Origin: Crocodylus rhombifer
Lineage: Eukaryota > Chordata > Crocodylia > Crocodylidae
Assembly (NCBI GenBank): GCA_038503035.1
Contig: JAVSML010024359.1
Span: forward strand, 744,001-808,000
Direction of reading: 5' to 3'
DNA: 64,000 nt
The position numbers were made by a program, and so were the translations under genes. The notes below the pieces were generated by a model that saw only the letters and a list, made by a program, of their open reading frames with translations, did no database searches and had not been told where the DNA came from. Positions within the stretch are counted from its first letter, which is position 1. The number at the start of each line of letters is the position of its first letter. Below, one piece after another: positions 1 to 11,272 of the stretch.

Positions 1-1857
1 CTACAGATTGGTTAACTAATTTTTATTAGGCACTGTGATGCAGGAGGGAGGGACAGGTCTGGCTCTGCCACTGATCTGCTCTTTGACTCCAAACTTTCTT
101 CATTTCTGCCTCCTACTCTTCAGCCTTTTTGTCTCTCTCAGTCAATGATTTTCAACCTTTTAACCCGTCCATAGCTTTCCTGCACATGGTAGCACCCTGG
201 TTGAGAACCACTGTAAAGTCTCAGCTTACCTACTTTGTCTCCAGGCTGCCACCACCAGGGAGATCAGCTCTGCACATCTCAGCTTTCAGGAGAGACACGC
301 AGGGCTGGACGGGGAAGCAGCAGCCGCAAGAGTAGGTGCTCCTGCCTGTATTAAGTTTTGCTCCCCTCATTTCCCTGCTCCATCCTCTTTCCCACCCTCA
401 TTGGCTGGCAGTTGTAAATATGGATGACACGATACATAAATTCTTCTGTTTGGAAAAAGACACCACAGTATAAATAGCAAATAGTGGTACAGTAGATCCC
501 ATTCCAGCTGAGTCAGGGACATACGATCTTAAAGACGTTGAAAAACTAGATTCTTATTTTTCTTTTAAATTAAAAATTGTAATTTAAATTAGCAGCACTC
601 AGCAGGGCAATGATGAGTGGTATTTTATATTCCTAAACCATACTGGACTACAGCCCAACCTGCTGGTATAAGGAGAAGTGTGTCTGATTTGTGTCCTTTA
701 TTTTTTTTTTTAAAAAGGAGAGAGATTCAGCTGCTTGCATGAAAGCTATACCCAACTTTCTAACTGCTTTCCCTTTAAGACTATTGATTACAAAACTCTT
801 AAAATTTAGTTGAAAAGTTTGCATAGCCTTGAGCTTTATTTTTCTAAGCAAATCCATAGACTTATTTAAAGTAATTGTTTTTCATTGCAAAATACAGCTC
901 AATGCCTACAGGAAATATTTTGGGTTTCTTAGGAAAAAAGGTCCATTAAACGCACCATAAAAAAGAAGTAATATTTTGTGAAATTTAAATAAATGGTTAC
1001 TTCAAGAAATAAAATTAATGAGTATAAAATGCATAATTGGTCTAAATTGCATTTCCTTGGTGGGTGTGAAACATTTTAATTATTTGTACATATCCAAAGC
1101 AATCAATATAAATTTCAGCATCATGTGTACTTTGAAAAATTTCCTTTTCAAAGGAAACCATTCTTTTTCCTCAGATCTTTGGGTTTTTATTGTTTAAATG
1201 TACTAGGCCCCCTTTGACCCAAACAATCACTACATGGAGTCTTCCAGGTTTTTTTCCATTAATAGGAGATATTGATGATGCAGTCACATATTTCATTGGT
1301 TCAATTTTGTTTGTTTTTAAAGACTGTATATAAAGTCCCATTTCCCTGAACACAGCAGGAAACAAACAGCAGGAGAGAGTTTTGTTGGTCAATATTGCAA
1401 ACTGGCACTGTGTCCAAAAAGTTTTTCCTTGTAGCTCTTTCCCATCATCCCACTACAACCATCCCTTTGGCAAATCTTAGGTTTATTTTGCCTTTGCTGT
1501 CTACCACGGTGGTATTTCTAACTGTTTCTTTCTCATAGAGTATGGAGACATGTAACACTTAGCTCAGTTTACATGTGGTTTAAACCTGCCCCTCTTTCTC
1601 TCCCCCCTACTTTGGTCAGCTGTAGGTTACTGAAGTTTATTGAGCTAAAGTATAGGAGAGGAGAGAAAGCAGAAAAGTAAAAACATCCCCTGCAACAGGT
1701 CACCCATCCTCTAAAACCCCCAAAGCATTGGTGCAAGTACTCAACCCCCATTTCTGCCACCTGCCCAGGCATGTTGGACTAGGTGCTCACTCCTACCATC
1801 TGATGTCAGAGCCACAACACTTCAATGCCTAAAAGATGGCCATTCCACCTAGAATGC
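1..1857. other. Gene-free stretch, no recognised repeat
   Basis: AT-rich sequence with only short open frames that show no recognisable domain. I see no splice-flanked exon, tRNA box or transposon terminus. It is probably intergenic or intronic. Confidence 0.5.
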
Positions 1858-1858
1858 T

Positions 1859-2250
1859 AGGGCACTGTCGCTGGAGACAAAAATTACACATAAACTGGTA
1901 TAAGTGATTGGAAATCAGTTCAAATCTGTAACAACAGAAACACATTCAGTACACAGTTTTCAAAATGGCTGAAACCAGTTTAAGATAAACCTGGATGGAT
2001 GAAGTATCAGACTTATTTTGGTTAAATCGGTTCAGTGAAATTCTGTCTCAGTTCCCCTCCAGATTCAAGTTAATTCACAGTCCCCAAACATCCCAGGATG
2101 CTTTGCACTATTCCACAAACCCACTCTCACAGCGTGGGCAGACTAGTCTTGGCCCAAGCTATTTGCTCCAGTTGAGCAGGGAGGTGTGCCCGAATGCCCC
2201 TAGCTTCTGGACAGGGCCACTGGCAAGCACATCACTGCATTTCTGGAGTC
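1859..2250 (+). repeat. Dispersed repeat family A, copy 1
   Basis: This stretch aligns by eye over about 390 bases with the reverse complement of 28185-28582. Shared landmarks, in order, are a segment like AAACYGGTATAAGTGATT, the string TGGATGGAT, CATCCCAGGATGCTTTG and CTTGGCCCAAGCT. It begins with TAGGGCACTG, which resembles a hAT-type terminus, and the reverse complement of sequence near 2567-2578 begins GGGCACTT, so a roughly 720-bp TIR-bounded element is possible. Members of the pair differ by many substitutions, so the family is old. No coding capacity is visible. Calling it hAT-derived is inference. Confidence 0.7.
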
Positions 2251-2284
2251 AAAACTGAATGTCTGTTCACTTGCTGATTGATTC

Positions 2285-2582
2285 AGTCTACAGCAGTTTA
2301 GACTCGTGGGAGCTGCTTTACTTAAAATGCTCTCAGCATCTTTTGTATTCAGCATCCCACATTTCAAAATGGTGGTGGAGGCGCTTTAACTAAAACTCAC
2401 TTGATGAGCTTTAGTTAAGCACTTCCATCACCATTTGAAACATAGGACACTGAATACATGAGATGCTGCAGCACACTGGAGCATTTGGATTAGAATGCTC
2501 CAGCAGACTTGATTAGCTGAGTCTGCTCCAGTGCGTTCTAATCAGAACGCACTGGAGTGTGTATAGAAGTGCCCATGGTGAA
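2285..2582. repeat. Hairpin-rich MITE-like repeat, copy 1
   Basis: Contains two foldbacks. GCTTTAACTAAAACTCA faces TGAGCTTTAGTTAAGC around 2380-2420, and a second palindrome built on GTGCGTTCTAATCAGAACGCAC lies around 2532-2553 (stem halves GTGCGTTCT and AGAACGCAC). Layout and the right end (GTATAGAAGTGCCC) resemble the repeat at 29836-30140, which ends GTATAGGCACCC and has the same TTTAACTAAAGC internal motif. This fits a non-autonomous DNA transposon. No target duplication could be fixed. Confidence 0.5.
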
Positions 2583-3660
2583 CGGTTCAATTTTGTGCCA
2601 GCACCTATGTATAAGTGCTTCCACCCAGTAATACCCAAACTTCTGTGCTTATATACTGTTGTCTGTGAAATCCATATAGCTCAACTTCTTGGTCTTCCAT
2701 GTGCTTTTGTGTTGTGACACCTATTGCTTTAGGACTTCTAAGCCAAACAAAACTTAACTGCTTATCACATTCATTGTGAATGAACAACAGCTATTATGCC
2801 CCGCAGTTTCAATACAACTTTACACAACCTCAAACATCAGAATACTAATTGCATAACAACACTATTGGAAATAAATAATCCTTAATTCCTTTAGTTCTAC
2901 ACGAATAGTTATTACAGTTAGTACCTATTATCAGGTCTTGTTGTTGCATGCCTGTTTTCCCAGTTAGTTACTGAAATGATTGTAACTAACTTTAAAAGGA
3001 CATGGACATAGACATATACCCTTAGAAGGTATACATATATACACAGTCACAGAAATTGGTAACTGCCTGTTGGCACTTTAACAACACATACAGTATAATT
3101 TGCAGATGATAACTTCTTGTTATTTGCAGTTAACAGAAGACTAGTTTAAAACAACTGTTTTAGGTGCTCTTCTAAAGCAACTTACTAAATTTGGGGTGAA
3201 TATAATACACATTTTTTTTGTTATTGTTGACTTATATTTCAAAATTTGTTTTTTCACTCCAGTTTCCCTCAAATGCCTTCATAGAACTCATTTATTTCTA
3301 TGAAACTGTGCAGGCTTATGGGGTTGTTGACTGCAAAAAGCCCAGGAGTCAAATTTCAAAATGTCAGCATAAGAAGCTAAGTTTTCCTGATAATATAGGA
3401 GTTTCCATTACAATGAGCATATTTAATAATAATAGGTCATTGTTAGTGTATCAGATGTAATTATTGTGATTTCTCAGGCAAAAAAATGAATTGGTTGCAT
3501 TTGATAAAGTGCATACACTCTAAACATAGCTTGCTGTTGGCATATTACAGTTTGTTCTTGTTATTGCATATGATGTGTTATGTTTTCCTGTATATCTCCA
3601 TTTAGGTAGAAAATATCAGTTTCATTTTTTAAGTCTGATCTAAGGCTTTTTTTTAATGAA
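2583..3660. other. Gene-free stretch, no recognised feature
   Basis: AT-rich sequence with short uninformative open frames. Nothing resembling a gene, RNA gene or transposon terminus was seen. Confidence 0.5.
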
Positions 3661-3664
3661 TCTC

Positions 3665-4035
3665 TACCTCAGTGCATGAATGCTGCATGTCCTGGGAGCC
3701 TGGCGGGACACACAGAGCTCCTGAAAGATGGCAGTGGCGCTGTTGGCAGTGGGAGGGTGGTGGTGGAAAGCAGTGAGCTCCCACAGGCAGCTGCAGTGCT
3801 GTTGGTGGTGGGGGAAGGGAGTGGCAAGCGCTGACTGGCAGTCAGCAACCACCCGCAGACACTGCCAGCAGTGGAGGTGGTGGCCAGCGACGATTGCAGA
3901 CTGCCCACAGACACTGTTGGTGGTGTTGGCAGTGACAGGATGGAGGTGGGAAGTGGTGACCACCTTCAGGTGCCACCAGCAGTGTTGGCGGCGCCTTTTT
4001 TCAGGGGGTGCACGTGCACCTGCATGAACCCCCTA
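3665..4035 (-). repeat. GC-rich dispersed repeat family B, copy 1
   Basis: Read on the minus strand this matches 23180-23525 over about 340 bases: both start with a GTAGGGGGT-type sequence, then a hairpin of GTGCAC boxes ending GTGCACCCCCTG, then CCACC/CTGCTG-rich degenerate units with GCGCTTGCCACTCCC or its relative, ending in GGGAGCTCAC. The biased composition leaves several overlapping open frames on both strands, including frames of about 99 codons, which I regard as artefacts of composition rather than genes. No target duplication was identified, so the element class is unknown. Confidence 0.7.
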
Positions 4036-4861
4036 CATGTAACTAATGCCTCAGTGAATGCTGTATTATGGCCATAGCCTATAATTTTGCCTGAGCCCCA
4101 GTGCTGGTGTTTACATTTTCACTGCTTCTGCTTTTTTTGCCAGGTTTTAAATCCTTTGTATTGCAAAGGTGAACGAGGCTTCAGATTGAGTTTCAATCAG
4201 GAGTGTAAAAAAGTCTATGTACAGACAGAAACAGAGCTATGCTTAAAAAAAGCAATAGCAGAAGTTTGATATCCAAATTTACAGGGCTTGCAAGGTAGTC
4301 TTTGCCCCAGATTTTTGAACAAGAGTTTTTCCATCAAGGTAGTTATTTTGTTTCAGGTATATCTACACTGCCTCCATGCTGTGCTCAGTGTGCTGCTATG
4401 GAGCACCCCTGTCCACTGGTTCCCACTCAGTATGTGCCAAATCCATATGGTCCCTGGAAAGCAGTGCTAGTGCATGCAAGGATGCACTCCCAAGACAGAG
4501 ACCCTAGGAGTGGTACTGTACATGCACTCAGGGCTGCTCTAAGGCAGCCATATTAGGCACAGACAGAAGTGACAATTTTTCTTAATAATGCTCTATCTTC
4601 CGTGGGAGGTTTACAGGGTTCTACATCCATGGCCAAACACAAGTGTGTGGCTGCAGAGTGCTTTACAAGGGCCCAATCCCCAAAAAATCTGAAACTTCAT
4701 TACATGAGGGTTTAGATCAAGGTGCTTCAAAGTGGAGCACCTTCATTAACTTCTGTCTGTGCTTACCAGGAGGAGGGATCAGCTGACACAACCTAGCACT
4801 GCTCCTAGCATATTTTCATAATGGGAATGGGTGAAGGGAGTGGAGGAAGCTTGTTCTAGAG
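4036..4861. other. Gene-free stretch, no recognised feature
   Basis: Mixed-composition sequence with short open frames only. No domain, splice-flanked exon or repeat terminus could be supported. Confidence 0.45.
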
Positions 4862-4960
4862 GTTGGCAATCCACTGCTGGAGGGTGGGGAAGGTGGACTG
4901 GAAACCCCCCACACATACCTTGGGCGCATCCACACATGCAAGCACATGTGCTTGCAGCAG
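4862..4960 (+). repeat. Repeat family C, copy 1 (left, direct)
   Basis: Shares the order GGAGGGTGGGG / GGTGGACTGGAAACCCCCC / GCATCCACACATGCAAGCAC with the reverse complement of 7300-7392, which reads GGAGTGGGG / GGTGGATTGGAAACCCCC / GCGTCCACACAAGCGTGCAC. The two copies face each other about 2.3 kb apart and bracket the GC-rich block. They could be the ends of one large foldback element or two independent insertions. Confidence 0.6.
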
Positions 4961-5135
4961 CTCAAATAGAAGCAGTGCAAATTTGAGCCGGGGATTTTTG
5001 CTTCATCACATGTGCTTGGACATGCACTTTGTTGTGGAGCAAATTGTGCCACTTGGAGCAAAATAGCCCTGCCTGGCTCCTCCTGGATCTGCAGCTAGGG
5101 AGAGCTAGAGCCCGGGGTCAGCACCTGTGGTGTCC

Positions 5136-5197
5136 CCAGCAGTATAAAAAGCAGCCCTGTTCTGGCCCCAGCAGTATAAAAAGCCACCCTAGCAAGT
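5136..5197 (+). repeat. 32-bp tandem duplication containing a TATA-like motif
   Basis: The unit CCCCAGCAGTATAAAAAGC plus about 13 further bases occurs twice in a row. Each copy has a TATAAAAA string. A core promoter is possible by sequence, but no transcript or open frame downstream supports it. Confidence 0.5.
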
Positions 5198-5939
5198 AGC
5201 TCAGGGCTACTAGCTCTCAGGAGCTTCTGGGGCCCAGCCAATTGATACCTGGGGACACTACCCCTTGTGCCAGCTGGACTGCTGAAGCAGCCCTGAGAGT
5301 TCCCTGCCCCCTCTACCCACTGCAGCTGTCTGGCAGTGGGGGCTGCTGCCTGGCTGTGACCATCTGTGCATCTGCCAGACCTGGATGGGGACTGCACACC
5401 CAGTAGAGGCATCTTCCCTTCCGGGTCAGCTGCCAGTGGACTGTGGTTGCAAGGTTGGCCTCTGTGTGGCACTACTGCCATGTGTGCCCCCTGCCTGGCC
5501 ATCTGGGCAGCTATCACCTGGAAGATGTTCCAGGTGTGGTGGCCTGCTTTGAACTGTCAAAATGTCCTCCTGGCCCCATTTGTACAGGAGGTCAGCCACA
5601 GCCAGATGGGTTCAAGGTGCCAGCTCTGAGCAGGCAGGGTCCTGTCACTGGCCTCCCTAGCAGGAATTCTAGTGCTCCATATTGGAAAAGTGAAAAAATC
5701 TCTGATAAAAAAATCCTAAAGTCACTCTGTAAAATACCCCCAAATCCATGTTCCTCCACAAGTAAAACAAAAGACCACTATAAAGAGAGCGAGAGCAAGA
5801 CAGAGACAGCAATCAGTTGGACAATGTTTTATTGATATATCTACAGTGTTAAAGCAAGTCTCTTACCCTAATAATAAAGTGGACTCTAAATATGTTTCAT
5901 GAATTCATGAACACATATTTTACTGCTCTCCTACAGATG

Positions 5940-6140
5940 GCTCCCACACAAGGGATTCAGCCCCCAACAGGGGATTCAGCCCTCACACAAGGGGTTCAGC
6001 TCCCCAACAGGGGACTCAGCCCTGACACAAGGTGTTCAGCCCCCCCAACAGGGAATTTGGCCCCCACACAAGGGATCTGGCCTCTCAAAAGGGAACCTGG
6101 CCCCCACACAAGGGGTATGGCCCCCCAATGGGGGCCACCC
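5940..6140 (+). repeat. Minisatellite, about 39-42 bp unit
   Basis: Roughly five degenerate units alternate ACACAAGGG-(G/A)TTCAGCCCC with CAACAGGGGATTCAGCCC-type half units, so each unit is itself a diverged 20-bp dimer. Long open frames on both strands here come from absence of stops in a proline/glycine-rich repeat and are not credible genes. Confidence 0.75.
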
Positions 6141-6389
6141 CCCCTGCAAGGCCCACATGCCCCACCCCAGCTGCCCGATTGCTGTCCCACCTGATCCCAT
6201 CCCCCACCAGCTGCTGCAGCCACCCCAATGGCTGCCCCACCCCCTGCTCCCCCAGACTCCCAATGGCTGCCCCACCCAGCCTCACCTCCCAACTTGAACC
6301 CCCAGGCCCCCAAGGCTACCCCCACAACCCAAGACACCATCACTTTAAAAAAAGAAAAAACCAAAAAGCAAAAAAATATGGAAAAAAAA

Positions 6390-7140
6390 GCCTCTATTTA
6401 GCTTAGAAGCAGGGGTGGGGGGAGCTTCAGGGCAGAGCCCCCCATGGCAGCACAAGGCAGCGGGGGGCAGGGGGGGCAGCAAGGCCTGGGCTGCGGCTGT
6501 CACCCTGCCCAGCACTGTATGCCAGACAGCAGCCAGACGGCAGGTAAGTGCTGGATTTTTTTTTGTTTTGTTTTTTAAAACTATGGGGGGGACAGGGATT
6601 GAGGGAGCTTGGGGAATGCGGCCAGCCAGGGCAGGGTTCAGGGGCCTTGCGGGGGGCCTGGCGGGGGGAGGGACTGGCCGCAGCAGGGGTCGGGGTGTCA
6701 GGGGGGCTGGTGGGGGAGAGGCCAGCTGCAGCAGGGGTCAGAAAGTTCAGGGGGGCTGGCGGGGGGAGGGGCTGGCCACGGCAGAGGTCGGAGGCTGGGA
6801 GAGGGAGTGGGACCATTGGGGGTCCCCCCCATGGTCCCCTCCTCCAGCCTCCCCAACCCCTTAATCACTGGCACCAGAGCCCTGGTGCTCAAACATATGG
6901 CCTGGCCGTATTTCAGCACCAGGGCAAGGGCCAACCATAGAGACACTCTTGCAGCCAGAGCTTTTAAAGCTATGGGGTGGTGGGGCAGGGATCGGGGGGG
7001 TTGGGGGGCATGGGGCTGGCCAGGACAGGGATCAGGGACCTCGGGGGGGGGCTGGCGGGGGCAGGGGCTGGCTGTGGCAGGGGTCTTGGGGAGGCTGGCG
7101 GGGGGCCCAGCCTCCGGTTGCCTCAGGGCATGGTTCCAGA
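6390..7140 (+). repeat. G-rich degenerate tandem array
   Basis: The plus strand is strongly G-skewed, with runs of five to seven G. In the first block (about 6590-6830) a unit of about 49 bp, beginning CAGGGGGGCTGG and continuing GGCCAGCTGCAGCAGGGGTC, repeats at least three times. A second block (about 6965-7110) has related units such as GGGGCTGGCGGGGGCAGGGG. Open frames of up to 274 codons run through it in several frames and on both strands; I treat these as composition artefacts. The G-tracts could form G-quadruplexes. Confidence 0.7.
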
Positions 7141-7177
7141 CCATGCCCTGCTCCGCTTTTTTAAACTTTGATTTTTT

Positions 7178-7203
7178 TAGACCCCTGGATATCCAGGGGT
7201 CTA
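7178..7203. repeat. Perfect 26-bp palindrome
   Basis: The sequence reads the same on both strands: half site TAGACCCCTGGAT followed by its exact reverse complement, with an EcoRV-like GATATC centre and no loop. It sits between a T-run and the right family C copy. Confidence 0.9.
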
Positions 7204-7299
7204 ATTTTCTCCCTGCACTGCAAACTTGCAGGGTGAGAAACATTTTTTCGTTCCCTCACATGCCTGTTGCCCTGCCTCAAAGGAGTTTGGGGCAGGGCA

Positions 7300-7392
7300 A
7301 GAGGCACGTGCACGCTTGTGTGGACGCACCCCTTGTGGAGGTGGGGGTTTCCAATCCACCTCCCCACTCCAGCATGGCTGGAGAAATCCCAC
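7300..7392 (-). repeat. Repeat family C, copy 2 (inverted)
   Basis: Reverse-complement match to 4862-4960 as described there, including the CCACACAAGCGTGCACGTG end. It marks the right edge of the GC-rich block. Confidence 0.6.
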
Positions 7393-7743
7393 AACTGACC
7401 TTTCTTCCCTGCCCTCTGTACCTCCCATCCTAAGCACGAGAGCTGGGAGGGGCGGGGAAGGGACAGGAGGAGGGGCAGAGCTAGGGAAAGAGGCTGCAGC
7501 CTCTCTCTCTGGATCAGCTCCAAACTGGAGCTTGATCTCCCACTCTCCCAACCCAACACTTAATGTCTGTTGGGTTAGGTGGATCAGTTTTCCTCATAGT
7601 GCTTTCTGCTTGTTCCTGTTGTCTCTTTTCTAGGAGCTGGCACATTCAGAGTGAGAGCAAGTGGAATGTGCTTCACGGATACATTTCTGGGTATGGTCTG
7701 AAGGGAATGTAACATGACCCTAAATACTTTTTATCTCCAGAAG

Positions 7744-7746
<3 letters not shown>

Positions 7747-7785
<39 letters not shown>
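7747..7785. repeat. (TA)n microsatellite
   Basis: Uninterrupted alternating TA for about 39 bases. Confidence 0.95.
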
Positions 7786-7788
<3 letters not shown>

Positions 7789-9929
7789 TCCCTAATGTGA
7801 GCCCTTGTGCCTCCTCAGGAACTAAGGAAGAAAAGGGGAAAAATAACCTAACAGGTAGGATCACACCTTTGTGCTTTCAGTACTTAACTGCTCAGTCTGT
7901 TAAGGAGGACAGATGGCTGTAGATTGTTAAAGACCCCGCTTGGAATCCCCTACAAGAGAAGTATAATAGGAAGCACAAATAGGTCAGTCCAAAAGTAAGG
8001 AAAATCTGAAAACTCGCCCTACTGAGCCAAGAGAGTTTCAGCCCAAGTGCTCCTACATGGGCAGATATTCCTAAAATTGTTATCTGCATAAATGTGTTTG
8101 TTCACTGTGGGAGTCTAGGACAACTCCATTACCCCTGCCTCAGAATTGCTTTGCTCTCCTATTGGTATATGGTAAGATTAAACATTTTTTCCAGTACTAT
8201 GCAGAATCTTCGGTCAAAAATATCCCAGTGTCTGTATTATTGCCCTTTTGTTACTGCAGAAAGGTTTGGGAAGCAACATTGTGGCTGTGTGGGTGCTTGA
8301 ATATAGGCCAGGAACCAGTTTTGCAGTGTTTTTGCCAAATGCACATTTTATGACAAAGTTCATTGGCCAAGGACAATGATGCAGTTCTCTCCTGTGTAGA
8401 AGCTCAATACAGAGGGTGTCCTGAGCTCAGGCATCTTGTAGGGAGAATGGGGATGGGGGAGGGGGAACGAGAGGGACTGAGGACTATATTAGAAAAAAGG
8501 GAAAAAGAAGTTACAGTCTCAGATAGTCACTGAGGAAGTAGAGGAAAGGAGAAGAAATCTAAACCTCCCACAGAAGATAGAGCATTATTAAGAAATGTGA
8601 AATGGTTTGGTGTGCAGGAAGAAGTTTTGGTGCTCTGAAACCTTTGGCAGGTTATTTTTAAAACATTTCCCCTTACTTGTAAATGTTTAAACTGCTGCTT
8701 ATTGCCTTCTAAGAGGAGAGCTACTGGCCTCCGAGTATGGTTTTGAATGATATTCTTTCCCTTTGCATTGTGTCTTTCAGAGATCCACACTCATTAGTTT
8801 GTGCAGATCATTTAATACTTCAAGACCAAGCCTGGGAAGTTAAGCTAAGGAAGGGCAAGGGAAGAGAAGAGCATTCAAAGGGGAGAGGCTGTGCATCGGC
8901 AAGGGAAACAGTGTGAGAAAGAGACATCATGCAAGCCTCCTGTGTCAGGTGAGCACTAGACTTTGTACTGTCACATTGTGACTCTGATCCTGAGAGGGGC
9001 AGGGCAGCCCCCGTGGATGGTTTCAGCACAGGGGCAGATATAGGAGCTGGGCACCTTCTAGCCTACTCCTTTGCCAGAGCTGAATACTCAGACTATTTCT
9101 GGTTCCAGAGGTTTGCTGCAGTCCTCAGATCTGTGGAATATCCCCTATTTTGGTTCCCTAAAATTGGTCACCTTATCCCAGATAGGTGCACATTTTTCCC
9201 CCCCTTCAGTCTGTACAGAATGCTGCTTTTAAACTCATCTTCCTTCTCCTCAGATATGTCAGGTAAATTCTTAAATCTCTCTATTACCTTCCCATTGTAT
9301 CAAGTAAATGCCACCATATTTAAAGTTCTACATAGCTCCTCTGGGCACTTGTCCACGTGACACCTCTCCTGTTTACACATTACACTTGTCCTGTGTCCAC
9401 ATGACAGAGATCGCCATTAAGCTAGCTAAATAGTGTCTGTCTATCCACGTTGTCAGCTGATTTTATCATTTAAAATTTTTTTTATTGTAATTTAAAACAC
9501 CTCCGACATGTTTGATTTTTAGCTCCTGAATTTCTCCAATGAGGTTTTTTTTATCATTTTAAATTTTCAATGTGGATCTGATTTATGCCCTAAAATGTAA
9601 TTTTCCCTGCTTTGCAACTATTATGCCACCAGGTGCTGCTTGGGTTCACTTGGTAATCCATGGAAATCCATTGAATCTCTATTGCAATACTTCAACAAGA
9701 CTCCAGGGGATAATCTTGCAAATTTTTACTGGTGATTTAGTTCAAGGTTCAGATTAATGAAAAATGAAATTTCAAGAAAAAAGTTGTTCCACCTTTTTGC
9801 AAGCACTTCACTTCTGGCTGTCCTTTTCCCTGCTGCTGCTGCTACTGCTTATCAGAACATGCCAGCCTCAGCATCTGCCATTCCCCACAGACCTCCAACT
9901 TCTTATCCTGCTCCTGCCACCTCCACCAT
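7786..9929. other. Gene-free stretch, no recognised feature
   Basis: Mixed-composition sequence with short open frames. The longest (115 codons near 9013-9360) has no recognisable domain. Nothing else could be supported. Confidence 0.5.
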
Positions 9930-9999
9930 GTCAGGATAGCTCAGTGGTAGAGCTCTTGCCTGCCACACTGCAGATGTGAGTTCAATTTCTTGCTAAGGC
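9930..9999 (+). repeat. tRNA-like unit (SINE head or tRNA pseudogene)
   Basis: A good A box, TAGCTCAGTGGTAGAGC, lies at 9937-9953 and a B-box-like GAGTTCAATTT at 9978-9988, at normal spacing for an internal RNA polymerase III promoter. The anticodon region, CTTGCCTGCCACACTGC, resembles a tRNA-Gly(GCC) arm. The acceptor ends do not pair well, so it is not a functional tRNA. Layout resembles the tRNA-derived SINE heads known from reptiles, which share the GATAGCTCAGTGG start. No clear target duplication or tail was found. Confidence 0.6.
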
Positions 10000-10046
10000 A
10001 TTTCAGGGGTGAGTTGAGGTGAAAGGGAGCAGTTCCTCCCAGGGGT

Positions 10047-10119
10047 TTTAAAAAGATCAAAAATGATTGGTGGGAGGGATTTCCTTTTCCCCATCAATAA
10101 TTTTTGATCTTTTCAAAAC
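10047..10119. repeat. Inverted repeat (hairpin), about 27-bp arms
   Basis: AAAAGATCAAAAATGATTGG on the left faces CCATCAATAATTTTTGATC plus TTTT on the right, separated by about 17 bases. It follows the tRNA-like unit by about 50 bases and may be the end of a decayed MITE. Confidence 0.75.
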
Positions 10120-11189
10120 ATTGCCCCTTTCATAGTGGAAGCATGTGCCTTGCATAATATCGGTGAAATAAGAGGCAAGGTCTTCAGTGAGTCTTGGAGA
10201 GAACAGTTAAGAGAATGGATAGAAGCCGCGACCTTCACACGCAGAAAAGCAGTTCAGTGTGGGGGAGAGGTGCTGTGATCAGAAATTGTCTCATGGCACA
10301 CATAGCTGCCACTCTGTAGGGGGAATGTGCTCTGTAATGATGTGATTTGATCCTTTTTAATTAGTGTTGCACTTCATATTAATATATAATTTAATAAACT
10401 GTCTTATAAAAAGTTTTCTTTTATACTGGGTTCATAACCGGGTCTCAAAGAGATCTCTGTATGGGAGGAGGGACATTGGGTGGGGGCAGGGGTGATGGGT
10501 CATGTGTTTTTTGTCATGGGAAGCAGGCAACCTGGGAAGACGAGCAGGTACCAAACCAGTTTGGGGAGGTGATTGGAGGGGATAATGTCCCCGAAATCTG
10601 TTATAAGATTCACATGCAAATACACTAATTGATTAGACAATAGCTTGGTTCCTTCTTTCTCCCACACACACCATAAACCACCCCTTTCCCTGCAGTGCAG
10701 CCTCTGATTTTCTGACTGCTGTATGTGGTGATTGGTGGGGGAGGGGGGAAATTTCATCGAGCCTGGGCAGTCTCTTTCTTCACCTCGGTGGAGGTGCTAG
10801 TTCATGGCAAGGGGCAGGACTGGGAGTAGAATCATTGCCCCCTCCCCCAAAAATGGCTTTGGGGGCAGCTGTCCTGGGCAAGGGCATCCCCAGTGCCCAA
10901 GGAATTTTGATGATCCTCAGAAAAACCACTGCCCAACCCCACCCACCCACGCTGGTTCTCTACCTCGCAAAAAATCCTTTTTTTGACATGATACAAATGA
11001 GAGATGACACAGAATTCTTTCTGTTTTACATACAAATTTATGTAGGGCTGCTTGCATTCATAGACAAATCATTTTTGAGTTGCAGTTTTATAAGTCCAAG
11101 AATTGACAATTAAGTTTTTTACATACAATTTTTTATTGATCTAACACACACAGAGAAAAAAAAACCAGCCTGCTCTCTGCAATGAGATA
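10120..11189. other. Gene-free stretch, no recognised feature
   Basis: Only short open frames. No repeat terminus or RNA gene was recognised. Confidence 0.45.
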
Positions 11190-11272
11190 AGTGAGCATTT
11201 TTAGCACCCATTTTTCCTAAGCATGAAGAAGGTTTTTGGGAGGACAGCAGAGCACCATCTGTGAGGGTAACC

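Noticed and set aside
3664..4027. Roughly 99-codon open frames on both strands
   Set aside because: They fall in repeat family B. The paralogous copy at 23.2 kb does not preserve the same frame.
5136..5197. Host promoter with twin TATA boxes
   Set aside because: The TATA strings are part of a tandem duplication in a repeat-rich block and no gene follows downstream.
5095..5835. 130- and 140-codon open frames on opposite strands
   Set aside because: Low-complexity GC-rich block with frames in both directions and no domain.
6609..7433. 274-codon plus-strand open frame and overlapping 181-codon minus-strand frame
   Set aside because: They lie in a G-rich degenerate tandem array with open frames in several phases and both strands. 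Composition, not coding, explains them.
9930..9999. Functional tRNA-Gly gene
   Set aside because: A and B boxes are present but acceptor-stem pairing is poor and the anticodon stem is damaged. SINE head or pseudogene fits better.
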